From assembly GCF_001499855.1 (NCBI RefSeq), contig NZ_LQIK01000012.1, positions 248,001 through 312,000 on the forward strand: 64,000 nucleotides of DNA. Direction: 5' to 3'. Position numbers and translations under genes: made by a program. The notes beneath the pieces were generated by a model, which was not told the origin of the DNA, ran no database searches, and was given only the letters and a program-made list of their open reading frames with translations. Positions 18,567 to 27,429 of the stretch are shown here, in pieces. Source of the stretch: Mycobacterium sp. GA-0227b. Its GTDB lineage: Bacteria; Actinomycetota; Actinomycetes; Mycobacteriales; Mycobacteriaceae. Position 1 is the stretch's first letter. Each line of letters begins with the position of its first letter.

Positions 18567-19967
18567 CTAGCGGACGCGGCGTCTACTGCCGTCGGAGAGG
18601 AATCCGAGTAGATCGTGGCGAGTCAGTACGCCGACCGGCTTGCCCTCTTCGACCACCATCACTGCGTCGCATTCGCGAAGTTGCTTCGCTGCAGCGCTGA
18701 CCAGTTCGCCGGCGCCGATCAGCGGCAGCGGTGGACTCATGTGCTCGGCCACCGCGTCGGCGAGCTTGGCCCGTCCCTCGAAAACCGCGGACAACAGTTC
18801 GCGTTCCGACACGCTGCCCGCGACCTCCCCGGCCATCACCGGCGGTTCTGCGCCGACGACGGGCATCTGCGAGACTCCGTACTCGCGCAGGATCCCGATG
18901 GCGTCGCGCACGGTCTCCGACGGGTGCGTGTGCACCAGGTCCGGTAGCGCCCCCGACTTACCTCGCAGCACCTCGCCCACGGTCGACTCCTCCACCGAAC
19001 CGTCCAGCCGGCTGCGCAGAAACCCGTACGAAGACATCCAATCGTCGTTGAAAACCTTTGACAGATAACCTCTTCCGCCGTCCGGCAACAGGACGACCAC
19101 AAGCGAGTCGGGGCCGGCCTGCTCGGCCACCTTGATCGCGGCGACGACGGCCATGCCGCAGGACCCGCCGACCAGCAGCGCCTCTTCGCGGGCGAGTCGC
19201 CGCGTCATCTCGAACGAGTCGGCGTCCGAGACCGCGATGATCTCGTCGGGAACCGCGGGGTCGTAAGCGGCGGGCCAGAAGTCCTCGCCCACGCCCTCAA
19301 CGAGGTACGGCCTGCCGGTGCCGCCGGAGTACACCGAACCCTCCGGGTCGGCGCCGACGATCCGGACTCTTCCGCCGGACACTTCCTTCAGGTACCGTCC
19401 CGCGCCCGTGATGGTGCCGCCGGTGCCGACGCCGGCCACGAAATGGGTCACCTTGCCCTCGGTGTCGGCCCAGATTTCCGGGCCGGTGGTCTCGTAGTGC
19501 GACTCGGGGCCCATCGGGTTGGAGTACTGGTCGGGTTTCCATGCGCCGTCGACCTCCTCGACGAGCCGGTCGGAGACGCTGTAGTAGCTGTCGGGATGGT
19601 CGGGCGGCACCGCCGTCGGGCATACCACCACGTCGGCGCCGTAGGCGCGCAACACGTTCCGCTTGTCCTCGCTGACCTTGTCCGGGCAGACGAAGATGCA
19701 TTTGTAGCCGCGCTGCTGGGCGACCAGCGCCAGCCCCACCCCGGTGTTGCCCGAGGTCGGCTCGACGATCGTGCCGCCGGGCTTCAGTTCACCGCTCGCC
19801 TCGGCGGCGTCGATCATCTTGACTGCGATCCGGTCCTTGGCGCTGCCGCCGGGGTTGAGGTACTCGATCTTGGCCGCGACCGTGCCGGCTCCCTGGGGGA
19901 CAACAGAGTTCAGCTGAACCAGAGGGGTATTGCCAATGAGCTCACTGACGTGCCGGGCGATGCGCAT
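18567..19967 (-). CDS. cbs: cystathionine beta-synthase
   Basis: This PLP enzyme condenses serine and homocysteine to cystathionine (reverse transsulfuration). The PLP lysine is Lys44 in NPGGSAKDRIA, the SGNTG loop is present, and TGGTITGAG binds the phosphate. The C-terminal part (about residues 335-460) has two CBS domains, which in mycobacteria regulate enzyme stability and activity through adenosyl ligands. At 466 aa it matches M. tuberculosis Cbs (464 aa). The start at 19967 gives MRIARHVSELIGNTPLVQL. It is preceded on the same strand by lipU, 41 nt away. Confidence 0.95.
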   Translation of the reverse strand: MRIARHVSELIGNTPLVQLNSVVPQGAGTVAAKIEYLNPGGSAKDRIAVKMIDAAEASGELKPGGTIVEPTSGNTGVGLALVAQQRGYKCIFVCPDKVSEDKRNVLRAYGADVVVCPTAVPPDHPDSYYSVSDRLVEEVDGAWKPDQYSNPMGPESHYETTGPEIWADTEGKVTHFVAGVGTGGTITGAGRYLKEVSGGRVRIVGADPEGSVYSGGTGRPYLVEGVGEDFWPAAYDPAVPDEIIAVSDADSFEMTRRLAREEALLVGGSCGMAVVAAIKVAEQAGPDSLVVVLLPDGGRGYLSKVFNDDWMSSYGFLRSRLDGSVEESTVGEVLRGKSGALPDLVHTHPSETVRDAIGILREYGVSQMPVVGAEPPVMAGEVAGSVSERELLSAVFEGRAKLADAVAEHMSPPLPLIGAGELVSAAAKQLRECDAVMVVEEGKPVGVLTRHDLLGFLSDGSRRRVR

Positions 19968-20008
19968 GACTCCATCGTGTCAGGCGGCGTTTCCCGTTAC
20001 CAGCTGGG

Positions 20009-21070
20009 TTACCAGGTGGCCTCTCGGATGTAGTCGCCGATCTGACGCAATGAGCGGGTTGCCTCCGGCACCATGGGCGCCGCAAGTTGGAACACGTGCA
20101 TCTGTCCCGGCCACACCCGCACCTCGACGGGCACGCCGGCGGCCGCCAGCCGTCGCGCGGCCTTGCGAGCGTCACTGATCAGCACCTCGGACCCCGACAC
20201 GTGGATCAGCGTGCGGGGCAGCCCGGGTTCGATGTGGTCGAGCGGCTCGTAGACCTCCTCGGGGTTGCCGTCGGTCACATGCCTGCCCGCGGCCTCCTTC
20301 ACCAGATCGACCAGCGCACAAAACGCCCGCGGCGGGAACATCGCGTCGCTGCGGATGTTCGGGTGGTTGGCCCTGGTCTCGTTGTCGATCTCGAAGAGCG
20401 GCGACAGCGTCACCATCGCTGCGGGCACCTCACCCTCTAGGCCGTCCCGCTGCAGTCGTTCGGCAAGGGCGAGCGCCAGGTAACCACCTGCCGAGTCACC
20501 GGCCAGCACGATCTGGTCGGCCTCGTAGCCCTTCAGGCGAAGCCACTGGTAGGCGTCATAGCAGTCGTCGATCGCCATGCCGACCGAGTGCTTCGGAATC
20601 ATCCGGTAGTTGACCACCAGCACGGGACAGTCGGCGTAGCCCGACAGCGCCTGCACCAGCCGGCCGTGCGAGTTCACCCCGCAGGTCAGAAACGCCCCGC
20701 CGTGCATATAGAGAATGACGCCGCGCTTGCCGTCAGCCGGCAGCACACCGGGCGCTCGGACGAGCTGCGCGGTGCAGTTAGACAACGAGATCGTCGCGCG
20801 CACGGTGCCGGGCGCCGGCCGCGCGATACGCGCCGCGAAATCCACCAAACCCCATGGCCAGGGCAGTCTCGGAGCATAGCTTCCGATAGCTAAAGTGGGC
20901 CGAACAGTTAGCAGCGCGGCCAGAGCCGTGAGCCGTCCGGCCAGGCTGGGACCGTCTTCGACAACCTCGACGGGCGCGCCGTCACTGACCGGAAACTTGC
21001 GGGGTTTACGTGACTGACCAGGCAATACCCGTGAATGGTGAGCATGGCTCACCTTGCTCGGTGCGGTCAT
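20009..21070 (-). CDS. lipU: HSL-family esterase/lipase LipU
   Basis: This alpha/beta-hydrolase of the hormone-sensitive-lipase class has the oxyanion-hole motif MHGGAF (His123) and the nucleophile elbow GDSAGG (Ser193). The C-terminal Asp and His would lie near SEVLISDARKA and GQMHVFQ. I prefer the ATG at 21070, with GGAGGGAG eight bases upstream, over the ATG at 21088, giving 353 aa. M. tuberculosis LipU is annotated shorter (about 297 aa); the N-terminal extension here is basic and lacks a clear signal peptide. It probably acts on short-chain esters. It lies immediately upstream of cbs, as in M. tuberculosis. Confidence 0.88.
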   Translation of the reverse strand: MTAPSKVSHAHHSRVLPGQSRKPRKFPVSDGAPVEVVEDGPSLAGRLTALAALLTVRPTLAIGSYAPRLPWPWGLVDFAARIARPAPGTVRATISLSNCTAQLVRAPGVLPADGKRGVILYMHGGAFLTCGVNSHGRLVQALSGYADCPVLVVNYRMIPKHSVGMAIDDCYDAYQWLRLKGYEADQIVLAGDSAGGYLALALAERLQRDGLEGEVPAAMVTLSPLFEIDNETRANHPNIRSDAMFPPRAFCALVDLVKEAAGRHVTDGNPEEVYEPLDHIEPGLPRTLIHVSGSEVLISDARKAARRLAAAGVPVEVRVWPGQMHVFQLAAPMVPEATRSLRQIGDYIREATW

Positions 21071-21276
21071 GACAACCACTCCCTCCAACGTACAAGCCGT
21101 TGTAGTGCCGAGTACGCCTAATTTTCTGAGCGTGACCCGATAGCTTAGCTTGACACCATCTGTTCAATTCAAACAATCAGCGAGTCATATTCGATACCGG
21201 AGTTGATACCGCAATGTGACCCCGCCTCGCCTCTCGCCACGCGGGTGGCCCGGGAAACGGACATAAACTTTCATCC

Positions 21277-22287
21277 GTGGGCACACCGCGACGGATGACC
21301 ACCATGGCCCTTGCGGCCGCGGCCACGCTCGGTTCGGTCGGTTCCGCATACATCGGGATGCGGAACCTGCTGATCGGGCAGGCTGACCAGGCCCGCAGCG
21401 TCATTCCGCAGGCGTGGGACATCCCGCCGCGCGCGGACGGCGTGTACGCGCCGGGCGGTGGCCCCGTCGAGCGCTGGCGCCGGGACGTGCCCTTCGACCT
21501 GCACCTGATGGTCTTCGGCGACTCCACCGCGACCGGCTACGGAGCCACCACCGCGGACGAAGTGCCCGGGGTCCTGCTGGCGCGCGGGTTGGCCGAGATC
21601 TCGGGACGACGGATCCGGCTGAGCACCAAGGCGATCGTCGGGGCGACGTCGAAAGGGCTCTCGGGCCAGATCGACGCGATGTTCGTCGCAGGACCACCGC
21701 CGGACGCCGCAGTGATCATGATCGGGGCCAACGACATCACCCGCCCCAATGGCATCAGACCGTCGGCGCACCGACTCGGCGAGGGGGTGCGCCGGTTGCG
21801 AGCGGCGGGTGCGGTCGTGGTCGTCGGCACCTGCCCCGACTTCGGTGTCATCACCGCGATCCCGCAGCCGTTGCGCTCGGTCGCCCGCAGCCGCGGCTTG
21901 CGGCTGGCTCGCGCCCAGGCGGCAGCGGTGCGGTCTGCGGGCGGGATCCCCGTGCCGCTGGCCGACTTGTTGGCACCCCACTTCCGCACCACCCCCGACG
22001 CGTTGTTCTCCCCGGACATGTTCCACCCATCCGGTGCGGGCTACGCGCTGGCCGCCAACCAACTGCTACCCGCGCTGTGTAATGCGTTGAGCGAGTGGAT
22101 CGGTGGCGCGGCGGCGGAATTGCCGTGGCAGTCGCAGTCGGGCGAAGGCTTTACGCTGCTGGCCCGGGTCGGCGGGTTGAGCAGGCTGTGGCGGAGGTCG
22201 ACAGGGGTCCCCGCACCTGTGCTGGGTGGGGTCCCCGGCCTTGGCCCGGGGAGGGTCCCCGCACCCATCGTCGTGCCCGCCAGCTAG
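21277..22287 (+). CDS. SGNH/GDSL hydrolase (Rv1075c-like)
   Basis: This protein of about 336 aa has an N-terminal hydrophobic helix (ALAAAATLGSVGSAYIG) likely to be a signal or membrane anchor. It carries the SGNH catalytic set: GDST (Ser83), GAND in block III and DMFHPSG (Asp247, His250). I recall the M. tuberculosis homologue Rv1075c described as a GDSL esterase. The GTG at 21277 is used; an ATG six codons on would also work. The C-terminus carries a repetitive VPAPVLGGVPGLGPG tail. It is divergent from lipU, with 206 nt between the starts. Confidence 0.85.
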   Translation: MGTPRRMTTMALAAAATLGSVGSAYIGMRNLLIGQADQARSVIPQAWDIPPRADGVYAPGGGPVERWRRDVPFDLHLMVFGDSTATGYGATTADEVPGVLLARGLAEISGRRIRLSTKAIVGATSKGLSGQIDAMFVAGPPPDAAVIMIGANDITRPNGIRPSAHRLGEGVRRLRAAGAVVVVGTCPDFGVITAIPQPLRSVARSRGLRLARAQAAAVRSAGGIPVPLADLLAPHFRTTPDALFSPDMFHPSGAGYALAANQLLPALCNALSEWIGGAAAELPWQSQSGEGFTLLARVGGLSRLWRRSTGVPAPVLGGVPGLGPGRVPAPIVVPAS

Positions 22288-22321
22288 GTTTTCCTCATAT
22301 CCACCGATGCGAGGAGACACC

Positions 22322-23539
22322 ATGCCTGAAGCCGTCATTGTCGCGACCGCGCGGTCGCCGATCGGGCGCGCCGCCAAGGGTTCGCTGGTCGACATGCGGC
22401 CCGACGACCTGGCCGCGCAGATGGTGCGCGCCGCGTTGGACAAGGTGCCCGCGCTCGACCCGCGCGAGCTCGACGACCTGATCATGGGCTGCGGCCAACC
22501 GGCGGGCGAGGCCGGATTCAACGTCGGCAGGGCGGTCGCCGTCGAACTCGGCTACGACTTTCTGCCGGGCACCACGGTCAACCGCTACTGTTCGTCGTCG
22601 CTGCAGACCACCCGGATGGCGTTCCACGCGATCAAGGCCGGTGAGGGTCACGCGTTCATTTCCGCTGGGGTGGAGACGGTTTCGCGCTTCCCGAAAGGCA
22701 CTGCGGACGGCTGGCCGGACAGCAAGAACCCGGTGTTCGCCGATGCGATGAGCCGCTCGGATCAGGCCGCCGCCGGTGCCGAGGAATGGCGTGACCCGCG
22801 CGAGGACGGCGCGCTGCCGGACGTCTACATCGCGATGGGCCAGACCGCGGAGAACGTCGCATTGCACACCGGGATCAGCCGCGAGGACCAGGACCGCTGG
22901 GGCGTGCGGTCGCAGAACCGCGCTGAGGAAGCGATCAACAGCGGCTTCTTCGAGCGCGAGATCACGCCGGTGACACTGCCCGACGGGTCCACGGTGTCCA
23001 AGGACGATGGCCCGCGCGCGGGCACCACGTACGAGAAGATCAGCCAACTCAAGCCGGTCTTCCGGCCGAACGGCACCGTGACCGCCGGTAACGCCTGCCC
23101 GCTGAACGACGGCGCCGCCGCGCTGGTGATCCTGTCGGACACCAAGGCTCGCGAACTCGGACTGACCCCGTTGGCGCGCGTCGTCTCGACCGGGGTGAGC
23201 GGGTTGTCGCCGGAGATCATGGGTCTCGGCCCGATCGAGGCGACGAAGAAGGCGCTCGCGAACGCCGGGATGACGATCGGCGACATCGACCTGTACGAGA
23301 TCAACGAGGCGTTCGCCGTGCAGGTGCTGGGTTCGGCGCGGGCGCTGGGCATGGACGAGGACAAGCTCAACGTCTCGGGCGGTGCGATCGCGCTGGGCCA
23401 TCCGTTCGGCATGACCGGCGCCCGGATCACCACCACGCTGTTGAACAACCTGACGACGCACGACAAGACGTTCGGGCTCGAGACGATGTGTGTCGGCGGC
23501 GGGCAGGGCATGGCGATGGTGATCGAGCGGCTGTCCTAG
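22322..23539 (+). CDS. fadA3: thiolase FadA3 (acetyl-CoA acyltransferase)
   Basis: This type I thiolase carries out the last, thiolytic step of beta-oxidation. The acyl-accepting cysteine is Cys90 in NRYCSSSLQ, and the C-terminal catalytic blocks NEAFAVQ, GHPFGMTGAR and MCVGGGQG are intact. The ATG at 22322 follows GAGGAGACACC and gives 405 aa, the length I recall for M. tuberculosis FadA3. The frame stays open upstream into the hydrolase gene, but that part is not conserved. A long palindrome starts 14 nt after the stop codon. Confidence 0.94.
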   Translation: MPEAVIVATARSPIGRAAKGSLVDMRPDDLAAQMVRAALDKVPALDPRELDDLIMGCGQPAGEAGFNVGRAVAVELGYDFLPGTTVNRYCSSSLQTTRMAFHAIKAGEGHAFISAGVETVSRFPKGTADGWPDSKNPVFADAMSRSDQAAAGAEEWRDPREDGALPDVYIAMGQTAENVALHTGISREDQDRWGVRSQNRAEEAINSGFFEREITPVTLPDGSTVSKDDGPRAGTTYEKISQLKPVFRPNGTVTAGNACPLNDGAAALVILSDTKARELGLTPLARVVSTGVSGLSPEIMGLGPIEATKKALANAGMTIGDIDLYEINEAFAVQVLGSARALGMDEDKLNVSGGAIALGHPFGMTGARITTTLLNNLTTHDKTFGLETMCVGGGQGMAMVIERLS

Positions 23540-23552
23540 CTCCCCTTCTCGC

Positions 23553-23608
23553 CGAAACTGCACACAGATCGCGAATTCACGAAATTTCGCGATCTGTGTG
23601 CAGTTTCG
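23553..23608. repeat. left palindrome of the DUF559 cassette
   Basis: This perfect inverted repeat has 23-bp arms at 23553-23575 and 23586-23608 with a 10-nt loop. Each arm contains ACTGCACACAGATCGCG or its complement. The stop codon of the DUF559 gene (23577-23579) lies in the loop, and the last about nine codons are encoded by the right arm. The same 21-bp arm core occurs in the palindrome on the other side of the gene. It could also terminate fadA3 or the DUF559 gene. Confidence 0.95.
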
Positions 23609-24446
23609 ATCGCCAGGCTCGGTCGAGTCGGCGGAGGATGTCGGCTCCGGAGTGCGCCTTGACCGCTCGGATCCGGGTCCAGCCGAGCGCCGCGACGTCC
23701 TCTGACCGCCGGATGTCGTAGGCGTACTCGCGCGGGTCGAGTCGATGTTGTTCGCCGTCGTACTCGACTGCCAACGTCATGTCGGGCCAGCCCATGTCGA
23801 GGTAGTACTGACGTAAGCCGTCGGGGCTGCGCACCGGTATCTGCGTCTGTGGCCGCGGGTAGCCAGCGCGAATCACCAAGAGCCGCAACCACGTCTCTTT
23901 CGGCGACGCGGCACCGGCATCGTAGAGCTTGAGCGCTTCTTCCAAACGTCGAAGACCGCGTGCCCCGCGATGCGACCGAGCGACCGCGAGCACATCGTCG
24001 GCACTCAAGCCGGTGGCGTTGCCGAGTGCATCGAGACGGGCGACCGCTTCATCCAGCGGTTGCCGACGCCCGATGTCGAAGCCCGTGCGCGCGAGTGTGG
24101 TCATGGGGAACCCCGGCCCAGCCTGGTATTCCGTGGAGGGCACTCTCATGTCGTAGGTCCGCATGCCTTGGGGCGCGCGCGTGTTGCGCCACAGCATTTC
24201 GATCGGAGCATCGTCATCGACCCACTTCGCGCCGTGCAACGCCGACGCCGTCAACCCCACCATCACGCCTTCGCGATGCGACCACAACCATGCCGCCTTC
24301 GCGCGGTCGTACAGTGACGGCACAACGCCTTTCGACATGTACACATCTGGGAAGACCGTGCGGTAGCGCGACCGCAACTCGTGCTTGCGGATTGCACCGT
24401 TGATCACGGCTTCACTGCCGACAAAGGGCTCGTTGAGAATCGCCAT
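23577..24446 (-). CDS. DUF559 (Vsr-like endonuclease fold) protein bracketed by palindromes
   Basis: This 289-aa protein has an N-terminal winged-helix-like half of the AbiEi-type often found with DUF559 in mycobacteria. The C-terminal nuclease-like domain (about 180-265) contains SPKETWLRLLV, YYLDMGWPDMTLAVEYDGEQH and a basic end. Asp217, Glu228 and the following DGEQH resemble the PD-(D/E)XK/Vsr active site. The ATG at 24446 starts MAILNEPFVG; the open frame upstream runs into the right-hand palindrome and is not credible. The C-terminus SKLHTDREIS is encoded by the left palindrome. The palindromes flank the gene closely, 25 nt upstream of the start and across the stop. M. tuberculosis has a conserved hypothetical (Rv1073) at this place. 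Confidence 0.82.
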   Translation of the reverse strand: MAILNEPFVGSEAVINGAIRKHELRSRYRTVFPDVYMSKGVVPSLYDRAKAAWLWSHREGVMVGLTASALHGAKWVDDDAPIEMLWRNTRAPQGMRTYDMRVPSTEYQAGPGFPMTTLARTGFDIGRRQPLDEAVARLDALGNATGLSADDVLAVARSHRGARGLRRLEEALKLYDAGAASPKETWLRLLVIRAGYPRPQTQIPVRSPDGLRQYYLDMGWPDMTLAVEYDGEQHRLDPREYAYDIRRSEDVAALGWTRIRAVKAHSGADILRRLDRAWRSKLHTDREIS

Positions 24447-24470
24447 GGCTCGACTCTCGCCGAAATCATG

Positions 24471-24532
24471 CGCCGAAACTGCACACAGATCGCGATCTGT
24501 GGATGAATCGCGATCTGTGTGCAGTTTCGGCG
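24471..24532. repeat. right palindrome of the DUF559 cassette
   Basis: This perfect inverted repeat has 24-bp arms at 24471-24494 and 24509-24532 around a 14-nt centre that itself starts ATCTGTGGATG. The arms share 21 bp with those of the palindrome at 23553-23608. It lies in the 5' region of the DUF559 gene, between that gene and the terminator of the Bax-inhibitor-type gene. Confidence 0.95.
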
Positions 24533-24543
24533 GAAATGAAAAA

Positions 24544-24566
24544 GCCCGGCACATTTCGTGCCGGGC
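24544..24566 (-). terminator. intrinsic terminator of the Bax-inhibitor-type gene
   Basis: A 9-bp GC-rich stem (GCCCGGCAC / GTGCCGGGC) has a 5-nt loop and is followed, on the minus strand, by TTTTTC. It lies 15 nt after the stop codon of the gene at 24582-25436, in the right orientation to terminate it. Confidence 0.85.
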
Positions 24567-24581
24567 CTTCTCGTCAGGCTG

Positions 24582-25436
24582 CTAGTCGCTGTTGAAGTAG
24601 GACAGCAGCCGCAGGATCTCGATGTACAGCCAGACCAGCGTGACGGTCAGGCCGAGCGCGATGCCCCACGCCGCCTTCTCCGGCGCACCGGCGCGGATCA
24701 TCTGATCGGCCGCGTCGAAGTCGATCAGGAAGCTGAACGCCGCCAGGCCGATGCAGACGAGCGAGAAGATGATCGCGATCGGGCCGCCGCTGCGCAGGCC
24801 GAGGCCCTCGCCGCCGCCGACACCGAACAACGCGAGCACCAGGTTGCCAAGCATCAAAACGACCACGCCGAACAGGCTGGCCACGATGAAGCGGGTGAAC
24901 TTCGGCGTCACCCGGATGGCGCCGGTCTTGTAGACCACGAGCATGCCGGCGAACACGCCGATCGTGCCCAACACGGCCTGGCTGATCAGCGCACCGGCGC
25001 TGACACCCGACACCATCAGGTTGGCCACGACGAACGAGAACGCGCCGAGGAACAGACCCTCGAGCGCGGCGTAGCTCAACACGATCCCGGGATTGTCCTG
25101 CTTACGGCCGAACGTGGCGATCAGCACCAGCACCAGCCCGCCGAGGGCACCCACCAGGGTGAACGGCATGGCTAGCCCGATGTTCTGAGCGACCAGGAAG
25201 TACGAGACGACGGCGACGGCCGACAGCAGCGCCAGCGTGATGCCGGTGCGGGTGACGACGTCGTCGATGGTCAACGGCCGCGCGACACCGGTCTGCCGCT
25301 GATCGGGGTACTGGGTCACATAGGGGTCGGCGTGTACCGCCTGCGTACCGTAGCCCGCGGCTCCGGTACCGAATTGCGCATATCCGCCCTGCGTCTTCGG
25401 CAGGGTTCGGAATACGGGGTTGCTGGATTCCCGCAC
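24582..25436 (-). CDS. Bax inhibitor-1/YccA family membrane protein (Rv1072-like)
   Basis: This 284-aa protein has a soluble N-terminus rich in Gly, Tyr and Gln (about residues 1-60) and seven membrane helices ending WLYIEILRLLSYF. This is the Bax inhibitor-1/YccA layout, with the conserved acidic FLIDFDAADQMI segment. Bacterial homologues have been linked to calcium leak or protease regulation, but none of that is demonstrated for mycobacteria. I use the GTG at 25436 with AGAGGA upstream, matching the N-terminus I recall for Rv1072; the open frame extends 36 codons further. It is divergent from echA9 and has its own terminator. Confidence 0.87.
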   Translation of the reverse strand: MRESSNPVFRTLPKTQGGYAQFGTGAAGYGTQAVHADPYVTQYPDQRQTGVARPLTIDDVVTRTGITLALLSAVAVVSYFLVAQNIGLAMPFTLVGALGGLVLVLIATFGRKQDNPGIVLSYAALEGLFLGAFSFVVANLMVSGVSAGALISQAVLGTIGVFAGMLVVYKTGAIRVTPKFTRFIVASLFGVVVLMLGNLVLALFGVGGGEGLGLRSGGPIAIIFSLVCIGLAAFSFLIDFDAADQMIRAGAPEKAAWGIALGLTVTLVWLYIEILRLLSYFNSD

Positions 25437-25600
25437 CGTCGGTTCCTCTCCTGTGATGTGGTTCGACGTTCGCGAACACACCGTCAACGTTTCGATCCCC
25501 TGGTCGGTTCCCGGCTGCGCCGCCGAACTTTCCAGCGTCTTCAAGCAGAAACCCTACCCGGAGCCGCCGCAGGCCGGGCGACGTTCTACATTGCATACCC

Positions 25601-26647
25601 GTGGGCGAAAACGAGGATGTCCTAGTAACTGTTGACCGCGGCGTCGGCCTCATCACCCTCAACCGGCCCAAGGCCATCAATTCGCTGAACCATCGGATGG
25701 TCACCGCGATGTCGCGCGCGCTCGCCGAGTGGGAGAACGACGACGCCGTCACCGCCGTCGTGGTCGACGGCGCCGGCGAACGCGGCCTGTGCGCCGGCGG
25801 CGACATCGTCGCGCTCTATCACAGCGCCAAAGCCGACGGCCCCGAAAAAGGGCGCGAAGCGCGGGCGTTCTGGTACGACGAATACCTGCTCAACGCCCAG
25901 ATCGGCCGGTTCAGCAAGCCGTACGTCGCGCTGATGGATGGCATCGTCATGGGCGGCGGCGTCGGCGTCAGCGCCCACGGCAGCGTGCGCGTCGTCACCG
26001 ACACCACCAAGATGGCGATGCCCGAGGTCGGCATCGGCTTCGTCCCCGACGTCGGCGGCACGCTGATCCTGTCGCACGCGCCCGGCCTGCTCGGCCGCCA
26101 CGCCGCGCTGACTGGCGCGAACTTCGACGGCGCCGACGCGATCGCGATGGGATTCGCCGACCACTTCGTGCCCCACGACCGGCTCGCCGACTTCAAGGCC
26201 AAGCTCATCGATGACGGCATCGACGCCGCGCTGGCCGCGCACGCCACCGAGCCGCCGCCGAGCAACCTTGTCGCACAGCGCGACTGGATCGACCAGTGCT
26301 ACGCGAACGACACGGTGGCCGACATCGTCGCCGCGCTGCGGGGACACGACGCCGGGCCCGCCGTCGACGCTGCCGACCTGATCGAGACCCGCTCGCCGAT
26401 CTCGGTGTCCGTCGCGTTGGAAGCCCTGCGCCGCGCCGCGAAACTCGACACACTCGAAGACGTGCTGCGGCAGGAATACCGAACCTCGTGCGGTTCATTG
26501 CGCTCCCACGACTTCGTCGAGGGCATCCGCGCCCAGGTCGTCGACAAGGACCGCAACCCGAAGTGGTCGCCTGCCTCGCTGGCGGCCGTCACCACCGCCG
26601 ACGTCGAGGACTACTTCGCGCCGGCCGACCGCGAATTGGAGTTCTGA
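25601..26647 (+). CDS. echA9: enoyl-CoA hydratase/3-hydroxyisobutyryl-CoA hydrolase family protein
   Basis: This 348-aa crotonase-fold protein has the oxyanion-hole segments GLCAGGDI and GIVMGGGVG and the [14 protein letters not shown] motif. That motif is characteristic of the 3-hydroxyisobutyryl-CoA hydrolase branch rather than plain hydratases. Its length (about 90 aa longer than EchA8) and C-terminal domain also fit that branch, suggesting a role in valine degradation, although the gene is named echA9 in M. tuberculosis. It begins with GTG at 25601. Its stop codon overlaps the echA8 start by one base (TGATG), so the two are translationally coupled. Confidence 0.9.
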   Translation: MGENEDVLVTVDRGVGLITLNRPKAINSLNHRMVTAMSRALAEWENDDAVTAVVVDGAGERGLCAGGDIVALYHSAKADGPEKGREARAFWYDEYLLNAQIGRFSKPYVALMDGIVMGGGVGVSAHGSVRVVTDTTKMAMPEVGIGFVPDVGGTLILSHAPGLLGRHAALTGANFDGADAIAMGFADHFVPHDRLADFKAKLIDDGIDAALAAHATEPPPSNLVAQRDWIDQCYANDTVADIVAALRGHDAGPAVDAADLIETRSPISVSVALEALRRAAKLDTLEDVLRQEYRTSCGSLRSHDFVEGIRAQVVDKDRNPKWSPASLAAVTTADVEDYFAPADRELEF

Positions 26648-27420
26648 TGAGCTACGAGACCATTCTGGTCACCCGTGACGACCGGGTTGCGACGATCACC
26701 TTGAACCGGCCGAAGGCGCTCAACGCCCTCAACAGCCAGGTGATGCACGAAGTCACCTCCGCGGCAGCCGAATTGGACAACGACCCCGCGATCGGCGCCA
26801 TCATCATCACCGGGAACGAGAAGGCGTTCGCCGCGGGCGCGGACATCAAAGAGATGGCCGGCCTGTCGTTCGCCGACGTGTTCGGAAGCGACTTCTTCGC
26901 CGCCTGGAACCGGTTCGCCGCCACCCGAACACCCACGATCGCCGCCGTCGCCGGATACGCCCTCGGCGGTGGTTGCGAATTGGCGATGATGTGCGATCTG
27001 CTGATCGCCGCCGACACCGCGAAATTCGGCCAGCCCGAGATCAAACTCGGTGTGCTGCCCGGCATGGGAGGCTCGCAACGGCTCACCCGGGCCGTCGGCA
27101 AGGCCAAGGCGATGGACCTGATCCTCACCGGTCGAAACATGGACGCCGAGGAGGCCGAACGCGCCGGCCTGGTGTCGCGCGTGGTGCCCGCCGACAGCCT
27201 GCTCGACGAAGCCAACGCGGTCGCCAAGACCATCGCGGGAATGTCGCTGTCGGCCTCGCGGATGGCCAAGGAAGCCGTCGACCGCGCGTTCGAGACGACG
27301 CTCGCCGAAGGACTCCTCTACGAGCGCAGGCTGTTCCATTCGGCGTTCGCCACCGAAGACCAGACCGAGGGCATGAACGCGTTCACCGAGAAACGCCCCG
27401 CCAACTTCCGCCACCGTTAA
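26647..27420 (+). CDS. echA8: enoyl-CoA hydratase EchA8
   Basis: This 257-aa crotonase-superfamily hydratase is expected to hydrate 2-enoyl-CoA in beta-oxidation. The visible motifs are [11 protein letters not shown] and [10 protein letters not shown] for the oxyanion hole, with the catalytic acidic residues around FGQPEIKLG. Length and start ([13 protein letters not shown]) match mycobacterial EchA8. It is coupled to echA9 by a one-base overlap and followed after 9 nt by the Rv1069c-like gene, suggesting a three-gene operon. Confidence 0.95.
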   Translation: MSYETILVTRDDRVATITLNRPKALNALNSQVMHEVTSAAAELDNDPAIGAIIITGNEKAFAAGADIKEMAGLSFADVFGSDFFAAWNRFAATRTPTIAAVAGYALGGGCELAMMCDLLIAADTAKFGQPEIKLGVLPGMGGSQRLTRAVGKAKAMDLILTGRNMDAEEAERAGLVSRVVPADSLLDEANAVAKTIAGMSLSASRMAKEAVDRAFETTLAEGLLYERRLFHSAFATEDQTEGMNAFTEKRPANFRHR

Positions 27421-27429
27421 TCTGCGGGG

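Noticed and set aside
23553..24532. The two palindromes as ordinary transcription terminators only
   Set aside because: The right one lies upstream of the gene start, the arms are near-identical over 21 bp, and the true terminator of the adjacent gene is the separate T-run hairpin at 24544-24566.
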